Of a stretch of 64,000 bases of DNA, positions 1 through 12,895 are shown in pieces. The number at the start of each line of letters is the position of its first letter. The first letter of the stretch is position 1. This DNA comes from Cyrtodaria siliqua (lineage: Eukaryota > Mollusca > Bivalvia > Adapedonta > Hiatellidae). The stretch covers positions 124,001 to 188,000 of the forward strand of contig JAWPHD010004367.1 in NCBI GenBank assembly GCA_037043455.1, in the 5' to 3' direction. The position numbers were made by a program, and so were the translations under genes. The notes under the pieces were generated by a model that did no database searches, was not told the origin of the DNA, and saw only the letters and a program-made list of their open reading frames with translations.

Positions 1-938
1 AGGAGATATAAACAAACTTATTTCCCCTATCTAGATTTTTCTAGACTTTTTTGTGTTTTTTCGCAATATATGATACTATCAGAAAATCAGTAAATCATTT
101 CTGTTGCAATTAGTTTGATGTTGAGTGGTACAATTTCACAGGCTGAGTGGACTAAAATGATCAGTATAGTCAAGACTATTAATTTTGCTAAAACCAACTT
201 TTTAGGATAAAACGTTGACCCGTTGAACCATTTAGGCTAAATGTAACCAAACCCATTCTCAAGAACCATGGTTCATATTTTGACAGTTCTTTTTTCAGAA
301 ATGATCATTATATCCTAACATATCGAGTTTGTTCAAGTCCCCTGGTAGAAAAATGGCCCCGCTCGTGAGGTTCAATGGAAAAAAATCTACGTAATAGAGA
401 AAACTGTAACCAATTGTCTTCTCAAGAACCATTTAACATATGTTGACAGTCAGCTTATAGTTTTTTGTAATTGATCATTATATCATACAATATTATGATT
501 GTATTTTTTTAATGAAGTTAACTGGACCTGACGTGTATTCATGTTTATATAGAGAGAACTTTTGGGTGGAACATCTACGTGTTTTTTGTGTTTTTCTTTT
601 TGCAATCCCAGATGTGTTCAAATGAAAGGCCAAGGGTAAAAACAATTGCACGTAGAGATATAAAGAAAACGTTGTAAATACAAATTCCTCTTCTTAAGAA
701 CCATTATACATTTGACAGCTATTTTTAAGAACTCGTATATCCTAGACTATTATGTTTGTGAAGAACACGAATAAAAACTGGGCACACCCTATGAATCCCA
801 TGTGATAGAGAAATAAAACTTAAACAAGAGGGCCACATTCGCCCTGCATTCGATCACCTGAGGAACTTCGCAATGATGAAAAAAGCATCCCCCGCAAATG
901 CTGATTGAAGATATTTTAAGTTTTTCCCTATGTAAAAA
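1..938. repeat. Diverged dispersed repeat units ending in a mollusc-type motif
   Basis: Phrases such as 'ctcaagaaccat' followed by 'ttgacag' recur near 260, 425 and 695, so this is an old tandem series. Near 818-862 it joins the motif 'aacaagagggccaca' with 'cgatcacctgagg', which also begins the block at 18317. No coding region is supported. Confidence 0.5.
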
Positions 939-1140
939 AATATAAAAAGATCGGACAGGGAAAGTAGCATTCAAGGTGGACAGTCAACCACAAAACACAG
1001 AAACAAACACGCAAACAGACAAACAAGAAGGCAAAAGTAATAATAAATGCAAATGACATCACAAACACAAAAGGGTTGACAATAGGGCTGCCGCCTTGGA
1101 ACGGTCAGTGGCAAAGTAGGCCACTGGGGGTTGTAAGTAT
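938..1140 (-). repeat. RepA: 3' end of a retroelement, truncated copy
   Basis: The segment starts 'aaaagatcggacagggaaag' and ends in the diagnostic block 'accgccttggaacggtcag' (written here with the first g varying). The same pair of blocks recurs at about ten places in the window in both orientations. At 33.6-34.3 kb, 47.0-47.3 kb and 50.3-51.5 kb it follows reverse-transcriptase-like coding sequence, so RepA copies are read as 5'-truncated 3' ends. Confidence 0.6.
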
Positions 1141-1830
1141 ATGTAAAAACATGCAAAATCTCTATATATACAATCTTTGGACCCCGGGGTGGCCATCTTT
1201 GTCCCCATGAACTTCAAATGAGCAAACTTGATGATCCAGGGGTTAGCGATCATTAATAATAATGATGGCCTGTGGATGCTCTACAAGCTAAAATGGTTCC
1301 TATAACATAGGGTTTCATCATTAAATTCCATTCAGTACTTTTCTACAATTGCAAAACACAACAGCACCCACACCCGAAATTTAAAATTTAGAAAAAAACA
1401 AGTAGTAATTAGAAGTAGTAATTATAATACTTTGTCAATGGCGGACATATCGGATGTCGCATTGACATAAGTTTATCGAATTTAAAAAAACATTCCCCTA
1501 AGGATCATCCATGTGAAGTTTGGTCAAAATTGACCAAGCGGTGTCTGAGACGATAATTTAAAGATCTTCCCTATATAACTTTATGTTAGACTGTATCCTC
1601 CGGATGGGAACAGGTCTGTCCCCACGATCACCATTTGAACAAACTTGATAGAGGACCATAAGCTAATAGTAAATGCAAAATATTAAACCTTTGGGCCCTA
1701 TATAAGTGTATGTAAAACATGTGACCCCTGGTGCGATTCAAATGTGACTCAAGGGTCACCATTTAAATAAGCTTGGTTTCCATAAGCTTATAGTAAATGC
1801 ATAATATTAAACCCCAGACGTTTGTAGTTT
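1140..1830. repeat. RepG: ~330-bp dispersed repeat units
   Basis: The segment carries the phrases 'gtcaatggcggacat', 'ggatgtcgcattgac', 'atccatgtgaagtttggtca' and 'gaccaagcgg'. These recur in the same order at 18.4-20.2 kb. No coding sequence is seen. Confidence 0.6.
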
Positions 1831-1974
1831 TAGAGCAGACGATTTTCTAAGTTTTTCCCTATATAAAGGAACGTCCAACACAAAGGTGATTAAAAAAGTA
1901 CATTCAGTAAAACAGCACATCTTCGTTGGCGGACGGACTATACACCTTAGATATACACACACACACACACAAAA

Positions 1975-2305
1975 CTGCACATCACCAAATATAAGGGTTG
2001 ACAACAGGGGTACCGCCTTGGAACGGTCAGTGGCAAGAGGGGTCACCAGGGAATTTAAACCGGTTCAAGGGTGCACCAAACCTCACTCTTGCCCTATCAT
2101 CATCCCTACACAACAGGACAGTGTAAATACAAGTAATACCCGCCGAGTTAACCCTTACATTTGAGAAAGCGTAGATATGTGTTAAGAAAAAACACAGAAA
2201 TGTTCATGTATATAATATATCAAAAAATAAGATGAAGTCAGAGCATCACGGGGAAAACCGTTAAGGGCACCACAAAATGGAGTGAAGGACATTCATCAAA
2301 TGGTT
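1975..2305 (-). repeat. RepA: 3' retroelement copy
   Basis: The diagnostic block near 2010-2035 is followed by 'caaacctcactcttgcccta' and by a diverged 'gagcatcacgg...gggcacca' section. That section corresponds to the 'cagaagccagagcaac' part of better copies at 13.3 and 50.75 kb. A short (AC)n tract lies at 1957-1972. Confidence 0.6.
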
Positions 2306-4600
2306 CCCGCCTTAAAGGATTAAGGAACACGTTGTCATTGTCGCAGGATGACCCTAGTGGTTGGGGCTAACTCAGGAAAGAATCAATGACGGTGAATGCA
2401 TTTACATAAGTTTAATGCAACTTTTAAAATATGTTAAATATATTTACAATTATCAAAAAAACAAGCGAATACACAGATGGAATATGAAAAGACTGTTCTC
2501 ATGAACGTTTAAGACGTTCTTAGTATTATCACAAATACTGGATGTATCGACTGGTTATATACGACAATAAGGTGTTGTTAAAGTTATAACAATGTTGATC
2601 TATGATCTAGCGCGATAACTGTGATGCGCGAGATTTCAAGAAGATGATGATGCGCTAATCCAATGGGTGATTGTCATCAAATGCCTTCTATAATGGTTGA
2701 TGATGCGATATAATGATGATTAACCTCCACTGAGGTTGTGGATGATGTTCCTCCAGTGAGGACTGATAACGGGCCCACCTCGTGTCCCGGGGGTTGTCGA
2801 TTCTATAACCTGGCCATGTTGCACAGGTACGGGGACCGTCTCCACCACTCGTGACGTTATATGTTGATTCTAGGGTCGAATCACCTAAAGGGATTACACA
2901 CCCTAAAGGCTTAGCTCCACTCCGGGAGGCTTATATCCAAACATGGATGGCTTATATCCAAACCTGGATGGCTTAGGCTGTAATTATACAAACGTTTTAG
3001 ATGTCGGTTGATAAACATAATAATCTTGCATAATTATCATTACACCAACAAATCATTATCAATTAAATATATACAAGCCACTCTCTAATTATGATGAGTA
3101 GCAATGGATGTATATTCTACAACGCCATGTATACGCGTCGATCATTTATACTAGTCACTCATCTCATTGTTAACTAATGCACCTAATATACAATGCTATC
3201 AATTCAATTGTGTATTACAATCACTGAGATATACGTCAACGTTACCTAATGTACCTATTATGCAACGTTATCAAATTAATATTGTTTTACAATTAATGAT
3301 CAATTACAATAATTACATCTAATAAATAACTTCAAAATCATATGCTAGTCTCAAGTTATTGTTTGAGAAACAGCAAAGCTAACCGGATGTCGTTACCGCC
3401 AACCAAGATGGCGCCGCCCACTGAATACAAATGTACGATAAAAGTTAATAAAATAAATACTGACCACATATTGCCTGTGATTTTCACCGTCCAACTCCTG
3501 CTCCAAACAAAGCAACTATCAAGCACTCCCGGCCAGAACTAGAAGACAATGGATTTTATAGCAAACGTTACGCCCAAACAATTATTTCCCCCGTTCAGTC
3601 CGTGACATACGTGGCTAAATTCGCAGTATTTAATTCTGCACGAAAGGACCCTTACACAATGTTGCCTTTTATGGTGATAGACCTATACTTTTACATTCAT
3701 TAGCACACAACTAAACTTATTAAACGGCCCTTCCGGACGCACTCTGGCGGCCACTTAAAATGTGCACGCTTTTCCGAGTTACCTGAATATATCATGGACA
3801 TTGTGAATTGGTTTCAACTAAACGATTGATTAGGGTGTAACTAACAGGTGCTTACAAAAGCTATGTACGACCAATACGCTCTACCCATGACATTTTGTGA
3901 CAGTCATAGAGTCCACCGCCCATCCGGTCGTTGCACAATCAAAGAAGACAGCATAATTGCAAATTCTCGAAGGGTCTACAACTAAGCATGTACAGGGTGA
4001 CTATACCACATGACCTATGATGTCATTATTGCTAATTCTTGAAGAAAAAAATTGTAAACATTCGCCCACAATGAAAGCTTCAGAGGGCGATAATATTTTT
4101 ATTTCTTAACCATTTTCTACCAAAGAAAGCGCATTCGAACGCAAAAAATGTACGCTAACCTCGACTGATATAATTTATTTGTGAAAGTTGGTACTTTTGG
4201 CAAACACTTTGGAAAACTTCTGAAACTGCACCAGAACAAATTGCTAATCCATGAAGCGTACTTTATGAACAAAATCCATGCACATACCCCGTTTTTATCA
4301 CGAAAACTTCCACAATATTATTTCACATTAGGTAAGCGAAAGGGTTTTGTGCCAAAGAACCAGTTCGCAAGAATTAATGCATTTTTAAATTATGCTAATC
4401 CGTGAAGTCGACTATTTTACGCTAAACTGTGAAGTCCTTTCTGTTGTCAATTACCTAAAACTTTATAAAACCTATGTTTTTATCGCTATTTTGTCCGTCG
4501 TCAGACTTCGTCCGTCGATTTTCGTCCGTCGATGTTGTCTTCCGTCGTTATCGTAAACATTTAAAAACATCTCTGAAACCACTCGGCGAAATTGCATAAG
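2305..4600. other. No gene seen; moderately AT-rich sequence
   Basis: I see no supported exon. At 2930-2985 a 24-bp unit 'atggcttatatccaaac' plus a few bases is repeated twice. At 3400-3418 there is an 'aagatggcgccgccc' motif of the YY1 type, but no convincing gene follows. ORFs here, such as 4181-4405, show no recognised domain. Confidence 0.4.
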
Positions 4601-4995
4601 ACTTCACAGGAACGATTTCAGGGTGGTTATCTTTCAATGTTCTTTAAAATCTGGCAATCAACCCAGAACTCAGAACTCGGGTTGGCATGCCAACAGAAGG
4701 ATATATAGGAAGGTGGGATATTGTACTGCAGTTTTATATTTCAGAAAATCCATTATAAACCCTTACCCTTACCAAACACAAGGCTTTATATATGACGGGG
4801 ATATGACACGGCAGTACAAACGCTGTATTCAACTGAAAGCACTTGTCGTCCAGGTAAATTTATCGATTGTACGCTGTATTTATCGATTTCGTGGCGGTAT
4901 GCGAGAGGCCTCGATGTACGGCACACCCAACTACATTGCAAACAGACATTATATATCCTTGTTTTACTGATTTTTTTTATATATTTTAGATTTCC

Positions 4996-5212
4996 AGAAA
5001 GCCAAATAAATAACCTTTCTAATGGTGTAATTTTATTCCAAATAACGGTTAAATAAATAGATACAATTTCAAGTTGGAACGGAAATATATCGCATTTTTT
5101 CTTTTTTTTAAAGCGTTTACGCACATCATCGTGTTTATTGTTTTGCTTACATGTATTGTTTAATGAATATTTACATGAGATGGTTAGAAAGCCAAATAAA
5201 TAACCTTTCTAT
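4996..5212. repeat. 26-bp direct repeat pair
   Basis: The phrase 'gaaagccaaataaataac' plus 'ctttct' occurs at about 4996-5021 and again at 5187-5212, with about 165 bp between. It may mark an insertion or a small duplication. Confidence 0.5.
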
Positions 5213-5475
5213 TGATTGATTTATTTCGAACAATTTCTTCAAAGTTTAACTGAGCGAGGAGAATCTCGAGTCGGTAAACAAAATAAAAGCGTTGCCGCAA
5301 TCTTCAAGCGGTTCTTTTTTTTTTCAGTCTAGATAATGTTTGTGACGATAACAATACATTTAGATGATTTATTAAGTGAGAAAAATTACATTATCTTTTT
5401 TAACTTTTAAATAGATGTTTGTTAACAACAACTGGTAAAACCTCGACTGCATTGTGCGATTAATGTATTCTATTG

Positions 5476-6056
5476 GCATATCGATTGAGTAATTAGCAAA
5501 CACACATATATCAATACAAAAAAGTAAGACCGGCAAACATGGTAATGATAATTCGAACAACACATTATTAGTGTTTGTTTGTTTTCTTCTCGGTTTTAAA
5601 GTCGGCTGATTTAGTCTTTTAACCAGCTAAAATTGTTGACAAAATATTGTTGCAATGATTATAAAATGCTTTCATTTACAAGTTGCTGCAAAACGTAATT
5701 GTAAGTATCCTTTTCACGATTTGCGTGGGTTTTTCGTGTTTTTAGCAAGTTTGTAATTGCTTTTTTTAGTGTTTTGTTCTCAAACCAGGATGTGTGAAAT
5801 TGCGATGAAAAAAGATGGCCGACGTTCGTGCAGTTTCTTGTTTGTTTGTTTTACGCTTTTTATATAATTGTCGATCATACAAAACATATGCAATTTATGT
5901 TTGGTTTAGTTTTTATGGCCGACGTTCGTGCAGTTTCTTGTTTGTTTGTTTTACGCTTTTTATATATTTGTCGATCAATTAAAAACTTGCTAAAAACACG
6001 AACACATTTTTGTATTGATACATGTGTGTTTGTTAATTACTCAATCGATATGCCAG
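5476..6056. repeat. Foldback element with internal direct repeat
   Basis: The left end 'gcatatcgattgagtaatta' (5476) is inverted at 6035-6056, and the 'cgtgtttttagcaag' near 5728 is inverted near 5985. Inside, 'gccgacgttcgtgcagtttc' and following bases occur at 5818 and 5919 as a direct repeat of about 100 bp. It resembles a non-autonomous inverted-repeat element. Confidence 0.5.
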
Positions 6057-6059
6057 TAG

Positions 6060-6183
6060 AACCCGGGGATACAGGGCGTCAGCGGTAGCTAGCATAATTC
6101 ACTACCGCTCATGAACAGTTTCAATCAAACCGAGACTGCAATATTTCGTGTGTGTCGTGCTCGGCCGTTTCCAAAGGTCCATT
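6060..6183 (+). repeat. RepC hairpin module, truncated copy 1
   Basis: The segment holds 'cactaccgctcatgaacagt', then a stem-loop with AATCAA in the loop, then 'gtgctcggccgtttcc'. The 5' part found in the 19.5 and 40.9 kb copies is missing. In this copy one stem base has changed (cagtttc instead of cagtctc). Confidence 0.7.
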
Positions 6184-6189
6184 TTTTTA

Positions 6190-6560
6190 AGTGGGTTATG
6201 ACTTTGATTTCAACAAATATTTATTTGTTTAGCCTGGCCATTTTGAACGTGTTTTTTTTCTCTCTTGGATGAGCATGTATATTTTATGGAAGGGTAAACT
6301 TTTTTCCCCTCAATTAAACCGTACCTGTTGATGATTGCAAGTAATAACATACATATTGAAATTATATTTAAAGTAGTTTTTAAGTGGATTATGATTTCGA
6401 TTTTAGCAAAAATTTTTTTTTAACTTCGCCATTTTGAAAAAAAATAAAGATCTTGGATCAACATGTATATTTTATGGAAGGGTAAACTTTTTTCTCACTT
6501 ACACAGCATCTTTCGATGATTGCATGTAATAACAGACATATTGAAATTGTCTTCACCACC
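6190..6560 (+). repeat. ~195-bp tandem duplication
   Basis: The two units share 'atgtatattttatggaaggg' followed by 'taaactttttt', and both end near 'acatattgaaatt'. They are diverged but clearly in the same order and orientation. Confidence 0.6.
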
Positions 6561-6599
6561 CTTTCTGTTATTTTTTAGGTTCATATTGCTTTGCAAATG

Positions 6600-9500
6600 T
6601 CGGTCTGTCGGCCCTCTTCCCGAAATATTGTCTTTGAGATAACTCAAGAACGTCTGGCACTAAAAACTCGAAACTTGGTAGGAATGTTTGTGTTATGGTC
6701 TAGTTGTGCACCTCCTCTTTTGGGTAGATTCGCATAAGAAATGTGGTTGCCATGGTAACAAAACTTGTAAAAAATCACTAAAAGTTGCTTGTCTTTGCGA
6801 TAACTCAAGAACAACTGGCACTACAAACGCAAAACTTGGCAAAAATATTTGTGTCAGTGAAGTTGTACTGGGGTCATGGTCACTGTTACTAAAAAAGGAA
6901 AACGGTTTCCGCTCAGTAACTTCAGTTAGGAATAAGAGATTGAAATGAAATTTTATGGGTATGAATCATATATGAAAAGGAAGCCTGGTATCGCATTTGG
7001 GGTCACTGGAGTGAAGGTCAACGTCTCTGTTACTAAAAATAGAAAAACGGTTTCCGCTCAGTAACTTCAATTAGGAATGAGATATTGAAATGAAACATTA
7101 TGGGTAGGTAGCTTATATGTTGGGATTGCTTTGGGGTCACTAGGTCAAGGTCACTGGGACTAAAATTAGAAGAACAGTTTCCGCTCAATAACTTCAGTTA
7201 GGAATGAGATATTGGAATGAAACGTTATGGGTAGGTAGCATATATGGAAAGGAAGCTTGTGATTACATTTGGGATCACTGGGGTCAAGGTCAAGGTCACT
7301 GTTACTAAAAACAGAAAAATATTTCTGCTCAGTAACTTCAGTTTGTAATGAGATATTGGAATGAAATTTTATGGTTAGGTAGCTTATATGAAAAGGAAGC
7401 TTGGGATTGCATTTGGGGTCACTGGAGTCAAGATCACTGTTACAAAAATAGAAAAACGGTTTCCGCTCAGTAACTTCAGTGAGGAATGAGATATTTGAAT
7501 GAAACTTTATGGGTAGGTAGCTTATATAAAAATGAAGCTTGGGATTGCCTTTGGGGTCACTGGAGTTAAGGTCAAGGTCACTGCTACTGAAAATAGAAAA
7601 ACGGTTTCCGCTCAATAACTTCAGTTAGGAATGAGATATTGGAATGAAACACTATGGGCAGGTAGCTTATATGAATAGGAAGCCTGGGATTGCATTAAGG
7701 GTCACTAGGTCAAGGTCATTTGGGATCACTGGGGTCAAGGTTAAGGTCACTGTTACTAAATGTAGGAAAACGGTTTCTGCTCAGTAACTTTAGTTAGGAA
7801 TGAAATATTTGGATTAAACTATATGGGTAGCTAGCTTATATGAAAAGGAAGCTTGGGATTGCCTTTGGGATCACTGGGATTAAGGTCAAGGTCACAACTA
7901 CTGTAAATAGTAAAACGATTTCCGCTTAATAACTTCAATTAGGAATGATATATTGGAATGAAACACTATGAGTAGGTAGCTTATATGAAAAGGAAGCGTG
8001 GGATTGCATTTAGGGTCACTAGGTCAAGGTCAAGGTCACTGTTGCATCAACTAGAAAAATGGTTTCTGCTCAGTAACTTCAGAAAGGAATGAGATATTGG
8101 AATGAAACACTATGGGCAAGTAGCTTATATAAAAAGGAAGCTTGGGATTGCATTTAGGGTCACTAGGTCAAGGAAATTTGGGATTACTGGGGTAAAGGTT
8201 AAGGTCACTGTTACTAAACGTAGGAAAACGGTTTCTGCTCAGTAACTTCAGATAGAAATGAGATATTGGAATGAAACTTTATGGTTAGGTAGCTTATATG
8301 AAAAGGAAGCTTGAGATTGCATTTGGGGTCACTGGGGTCAAGATCAGTGTTACTAAAAATAGAAAAACTGTTTCCGCTCAGCAATTTCGGTTGGGAATGA
8401 GATATTGGAATGAAACTTTATGGGTATGTAGCTTATATGAAACCAAAGCGTGGGATTGCCTTTGGGATCACTGGGGTTAAGGTCAAGGTAACTACTACTG
8501 AAAATAGTAAAACGATTTCCGCTTAATAAAATCAGTTATGAATGAGATATTGAAATGAAACACTATGAGTAGGTAGCTTATATGAAAAGGAAGCTTGGGA
8601 TTGCATTTAGGGTCACTAGGTCAAGGTCAAGGTCACTGATGCATCAAATAGAAAAATGGTTTCTGCTCAGTAACTTCAGATAGGATTAAGATATTGGAAT
8701 GAAATTTTATGGGTATGTAGCTTATATGAAACGAAAGTGTGGGATTTTATTTGGAGTCACTGTGGTCAAGGTCACTGTTACAAATATAGAAAAACGGTTT
8801 CCGCTCGGTAACTTTAGTTAGAAATGATATATTGGAATGAAACTTTATGGGTATGTAGCTTATATGAAACGAAAGTGTGGGATTTCATTTGGGGTCACTG
8901 TGGTCAAAGTCACTGTTACAAAAATAGAAAAACGGTTTCCGCTCGGTAACTTTAGTTAGAAATGATATATTGGAATGAAACTTTATGGGTATCTAGCTTG
9001 TATGAAAAGGAAGCTGGGTCAAGGTCACTGTTACTAAAAATAGTACAATAACTTCAGTTAGGAATAAGATATTCAAATGAAACTTTATGGGTAGGTAGCT
9101 TATATGAAAAGGAAGCTTGGGATTGCCTTTAGGGTCACTGGGGTAAAGGTCAAGGTCACTGCTACTGAAGACAGAAAAACGGTTTCCTCTCAATAACTTC
9201 AGTTAGGAATGAGATATTGGAATGAAACACTATGGGCAGGTAGCTTATATGAAAATTAAGCTTGGGATTGCATTTAGGGTCACTAGGTTAAGGTCATTTG
9301 GGATCACTTGGGTCAAGGTTAAGGTCACTGTTACTCAACGTAGGAAAACGGTTTCCGCTCGGTAACTTTAGTTAGATATGATATATTGGAATGAAACTTT
9401 ATGGGTATCTAGCTTGTATGAAAAAGAAGCTTGGACTGGCATTTGGGGTCACTGGGTTTAAGATTACTGTTACAAATAAAAAAACGGCTTCCGCTCAGTA

Positions 9501-10090
9501 ACTTCAGTTAGGAATGAGATATTGGAATGAAACGTTATGGGTAGCTAGCTTATATGAAAAGGAAGCTTGGGGTTGCCTTTGGGTCACTGGGGTTAAGTTC
9601 AAGGTCAAGGTCACTGTCATTAAAAATAGAAAAAACGGTTTCCGCTCAATAACTTCAGTTAGGAATGAGATATTGGAATGAAACTTTATGATTAGATAGC
9701 TTGTATGAAAAGGAAACTTGGAATTGCATTTGGGATCACTTGAGTCAAGATAACTTGTTTCCGCTCCATAAATGCAGATAGGAATGAAATATTGGAATGA
9801 ACTGTATGGTTAGGTAGCTTATATAAAAAAGAATCTTGGGATTGCATTTGGGGTCACTTGGTCAATGTCACTGTTACTAAAAATAGAACAATAACTTTAG
9901 TTAGGAATGAGATATTTGAATGAAACTTTATGGGTAGGTAGCTTACATGAAATGGAAGCTCGAGATTGCATTTGGTGTCACTGGGGTCAAGGTCAATGTC
10001 ACAGCTACTAAAAATAGAAAAATGGTTTCCTCTCAATTACTTCAGTTAGGAATGAGATATTTGAATTAAGCTTTATGTGTAGGTGGCTTG
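6600..10090 (+). repeat. ~142-bp satellite array, about 23 units
   Basis: Units contain 'ggtcaaggtcact', 'aaacggtttccgctcagtaa', 'cttcagttaggaatgagata' and 'gtagcttatatgaaaaggaa'. The 'taacttcag' mark occurs 23 times between about 6917 and 10038, giving a mean spacing near 142 bp with a range of 100 to 170. Two longer, related units at 6625-6880 share 'gataactcaagaac'. The minus-strand ORFs across this array are by-products of the repeat and show no domain. Confidence 0.9.
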
Positions 10091-10289
10091 TATAAAAAGT
10101 TATGTTAAGTCTCATATTTTTCAGACAGTTAATTGGGCATTTTACGCTTCTAAATTGTATTGCATAGTAATACTTCTTCTTGTTGTTAAGAGTTTGCATT
10201 CTATTATAATGTTTTTATGCATATGTTATTTAATATGTGTGTTTTCCCACTGGTACATTTTTCACCTTAAATATGATTGCTAAATACAT

Positions 10290-11150
10290 TGGTTACTATA
10301 TGTTTCCCCATAAGACAAATTTCAATTTCATATTCATCACCGTAGTTTGAAAATAGAAACTTTTCAATAACAATCATTTTCTGATTTTTACATATATTAC
10401 TGTTTCAAAATACCACTATTCAAGTTTAAAATGCCATAATACAAAACCCGCTTTCAATCTATAATCTATAATATATAAGTGTTATGTCCTCAAGCATTAC
10501 ACAAACTTTTTTCATTTCAAGAATGTGCTATTTTATAAACTGATTCCGGCATTTGAATATCTGCAATTATATATGTCATCCCTCATTTTTATTCCGAATA
10601 ATGTAAATCTAAGGGACTTTTTGATATAAAATTTATGATTTTGTATGTATGGCTCATACAATAATTTAACAAAAAACGGCTCAAATCTCCTCCGCCCTTC
10701 AAATTAGTTTCATTTTTCGACGTTAAGTTTTCATTTTTTCAAAGCGTCATGTGTGTGTTCAGGCGATCGCTCCTGATGGCATCATCAAATACTCTGCAAA
10801 CAACTAGCTGGATAAGTGACGCTTAAAAGCTAAAAATGTGCCTGTATGTGTACAAATCTCGGTCATTTATTATTACAAAACTAGTCTTCGTATCCACTTC
10901 ATCAAAAAAATAAATAAGATAACTGACCGAAAATGACTGAAAAATGTTAATAAAAACCAAATACAACAAGAAATTCGGTGAAAATATAAATAGTAAAAGT
11001 ACATGTAAATAAAATAAAAAAAACACTTGAGGATGGGGGTCTGGGGGTCTCTATGCATGTCTTGATGGGTTGAGTATTTGTGTATGTGTGTCTATCCTTA
11101 TAAAACCCATGCAAAGTTGAGCGTTATGGAGAGAGATCACAAAATACCTT
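10290..11150. other. No gene seen; AT-rich sequence
   Basis: No exon, RNA gene or clear repeat is supported here. ORFs on the minus strand near 10823-11058 are Phe/Leu/Tyr-rich translations of AT-rich DNA. Confidence 0.4.
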
Positions 11151-11159
11151 ATTAAAAGC

Positions 11160-11530
11160 ACATATAAATTATATGACCGTATGACCTTGATCTTGAAGAT
11201 ACAGACCCGAGTGTTTTTGTTCTGCACGTCGTCGCGATGAGATGAGTATTTGTGCCAATTTATTTTAAAATCCCTCCATACATGGAAAAGTTATAATGCG
11301 AACACGAAATGGACATTATTATATATGCATCTAAGACCCTTATGCTGACATTTATGAACTTGATGATACAGATTCGGGTGTTGGGCTCTGCACGTCATAT
11401 TGATGAGATGAGTATATGTGCCAATTTATTTTAAAATCCGTCCATGCATGTGATAATTATACAGCGGACACGAACATTGTAAGAGACGAAAGGACGGACG
11501 GACGAACGTACGGAAAACGCCAAAACTATA
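11160..11530 (+). repeat. ~168-bp direct repeat, two units
   Basis: The phrase 'gccaatttattttaaaatcc' occurs near 11254 and 11421, preceded in both units by 'gatacaga', 'ctgcacgtc' and 'gatgagatgagtat'. The second unit runs into 'acggacggacgaacgtacgg'. Confidence 0.65.
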
Positions 11531-11601
11531 TACCTTTTTCGGGGGGATGAAAACAAAAGTAAAACTTGTCTGTAATTAATTGGGGTGTAACGAGACCTCC
11601 G

Positions 11602-11722
11602 GGTTAGACATGTCTGCACCGGAGTCATTCATTTTTTCCTATGTACAATACGAACTATCGGTTTAGCGTGAATGGCCTAGATAATGCAAAACGAATGACT
11701 CCGGTAGCGACATGTTTAACCC
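11602..11722. repeat. Inverted repeat, 34-bp arms
   Basis: The left arm 'gttagacatgtctgcaccgg' plus 'agtcattcatttt' is inverted at 11688-11720 with about five mismatches. The loop is about 55 bp. Confidence 0.65.
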
Positions 11723-12144
11723 TGGAATATAGCAAAGCGCAATTTTTTTCTTCCTTGAGCCATTCATATATAAACTGTATGATACCTAAAGGTTGGCTGT
11801 TGTTGTTATTTAAGTAAAGCAGATACAATTTGGTAGGAGTCAATATTTTACAGGGGTCATATTTTTACGTGTGAGAGGTTGTAATATTACTTGCTTTTCC
11901 GAAAGAGTCATTCCACGACAGAACAAATTATGACCGGGTTGTCATTCCATTACATAAAATTTTCACCGGAGGTCATTTTTTCATGTCGATTTGCATAATT
12001 CTGCCGAGAAACAGGATGCCTGAGATAAAACCTTATCTCGGCAGTTACGGTCCTATCCCGTCAGGTGCACTTCTTTTGATGACGTCTGCACCTCTTTTTT
12101 ATAATATGAAAAATGGTAAATTAAATGATTTCAAACGATCAACA

Positions 12145-12306
12145 TGATAAATAGAATATCATGTTAGTGCCTGATCGTATTCAGTTTATCAGGTTCGGCA
12201 CGAATAAAATGAAGCCCTCGGCACATCCTCGGATTTCATTTTTTGTCAGCCTCACCTGATAAACTGGATAGGATCAGGAACTAACATGATATTCTCTATT
12301 TATTAC
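12145..12306. mobile_element. Foldback/MITE, family 1 copy a
   Basis: The arms begin 'gataaatagaatatcatgtt' and continue through 'agtgcctgatc' and 'cagtttatcaggt'; the inverse runs to 12306. The outer arm sequence matches that of the element at 45181-45340, so this is a family and not a chance hairpin. The centre contains 'cggcac' and 'cctcgg' phrases. Confidence 0.8.
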
Positions 12307-12720
12307 ATAGCGAAATGACCGGCGGGTCATTATTTTATTGGGGTCGAAGTTTTTCCTTGCACCCACTTTTACCACTGAGCCATGCACTCCACCTATCGGT
12401 TTTAAAGTCGAAAACAGGAAATGTAGCATCCAAGGACCACAATTAACCAAAACCACGCATGGAAACAAACAACAATTACAAGGATAAATAAAAGGCAAGG
12501 TCTATGACATCACAAACATAACAGGGTTGACAAAAAGATTACCGCCTTGGAACGGTCAGTGGCCCAAATGGTCGCTGGGGTTTTAAACCAGGTTCTAGGG
12601 TGCACCAAACATCACTCTTACCGTATTGTCATCCCAATAAAACGGAACAGTGTAAATAAGGAAATCCCCGCCATGCTATATTCTCTATCAAACTAGGTAG
12701 CATTAACAGTCAATATATAG

Positions 12721-12885
12721 AGAATAATCGACAGTCTTAGTGTGATACGAAAAATATGTCGTGAGAACGCATTGCAATTCGGTTAAAAGTTAAAAAAACG
12801 AGTTCGAAGAACGAGTTTTTCAACCGAATTACAATGCGTTCCAGTGAAATATTTTTTGTATCACACCGAGACTGTTGATTATTCT
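12721..12885. mobile_element. Foldback element, ~68-bp arms
   Basis: The left arm 'agaataatcgacagtcttag' continues through 'tgtgatacgaaaaatat' and 'aacgcattgcaattcggtt'. The right arm is its inverse, ending in 'gactgttgattattct' at 12885. The loop holds 'gagttcgaagaacgag'. Overall identity between arms is high but imperfect. Confidence 0.75.
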
Positions 12886-12895
12886 ATTTATTAGA

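Noticed and set aside
4181..4405. 74-codon plus-strand ORF, basic protein.
   Set aside because: It starts at a non-ATG codon, has no recognised domain and no splice context; chance in AT-rich DNA is more likely.
7166..7615. 149-residue minus-strand ORF, and similar ORFs to 10036.
   Set aside because: They read the 142-bp satellite; neighbouring units break the frame and no domain is seen.
12779..12840. Rho-independent terminator.
   Set aside because: The hairpin is part of a long foldback element in eukaryotic DNA.
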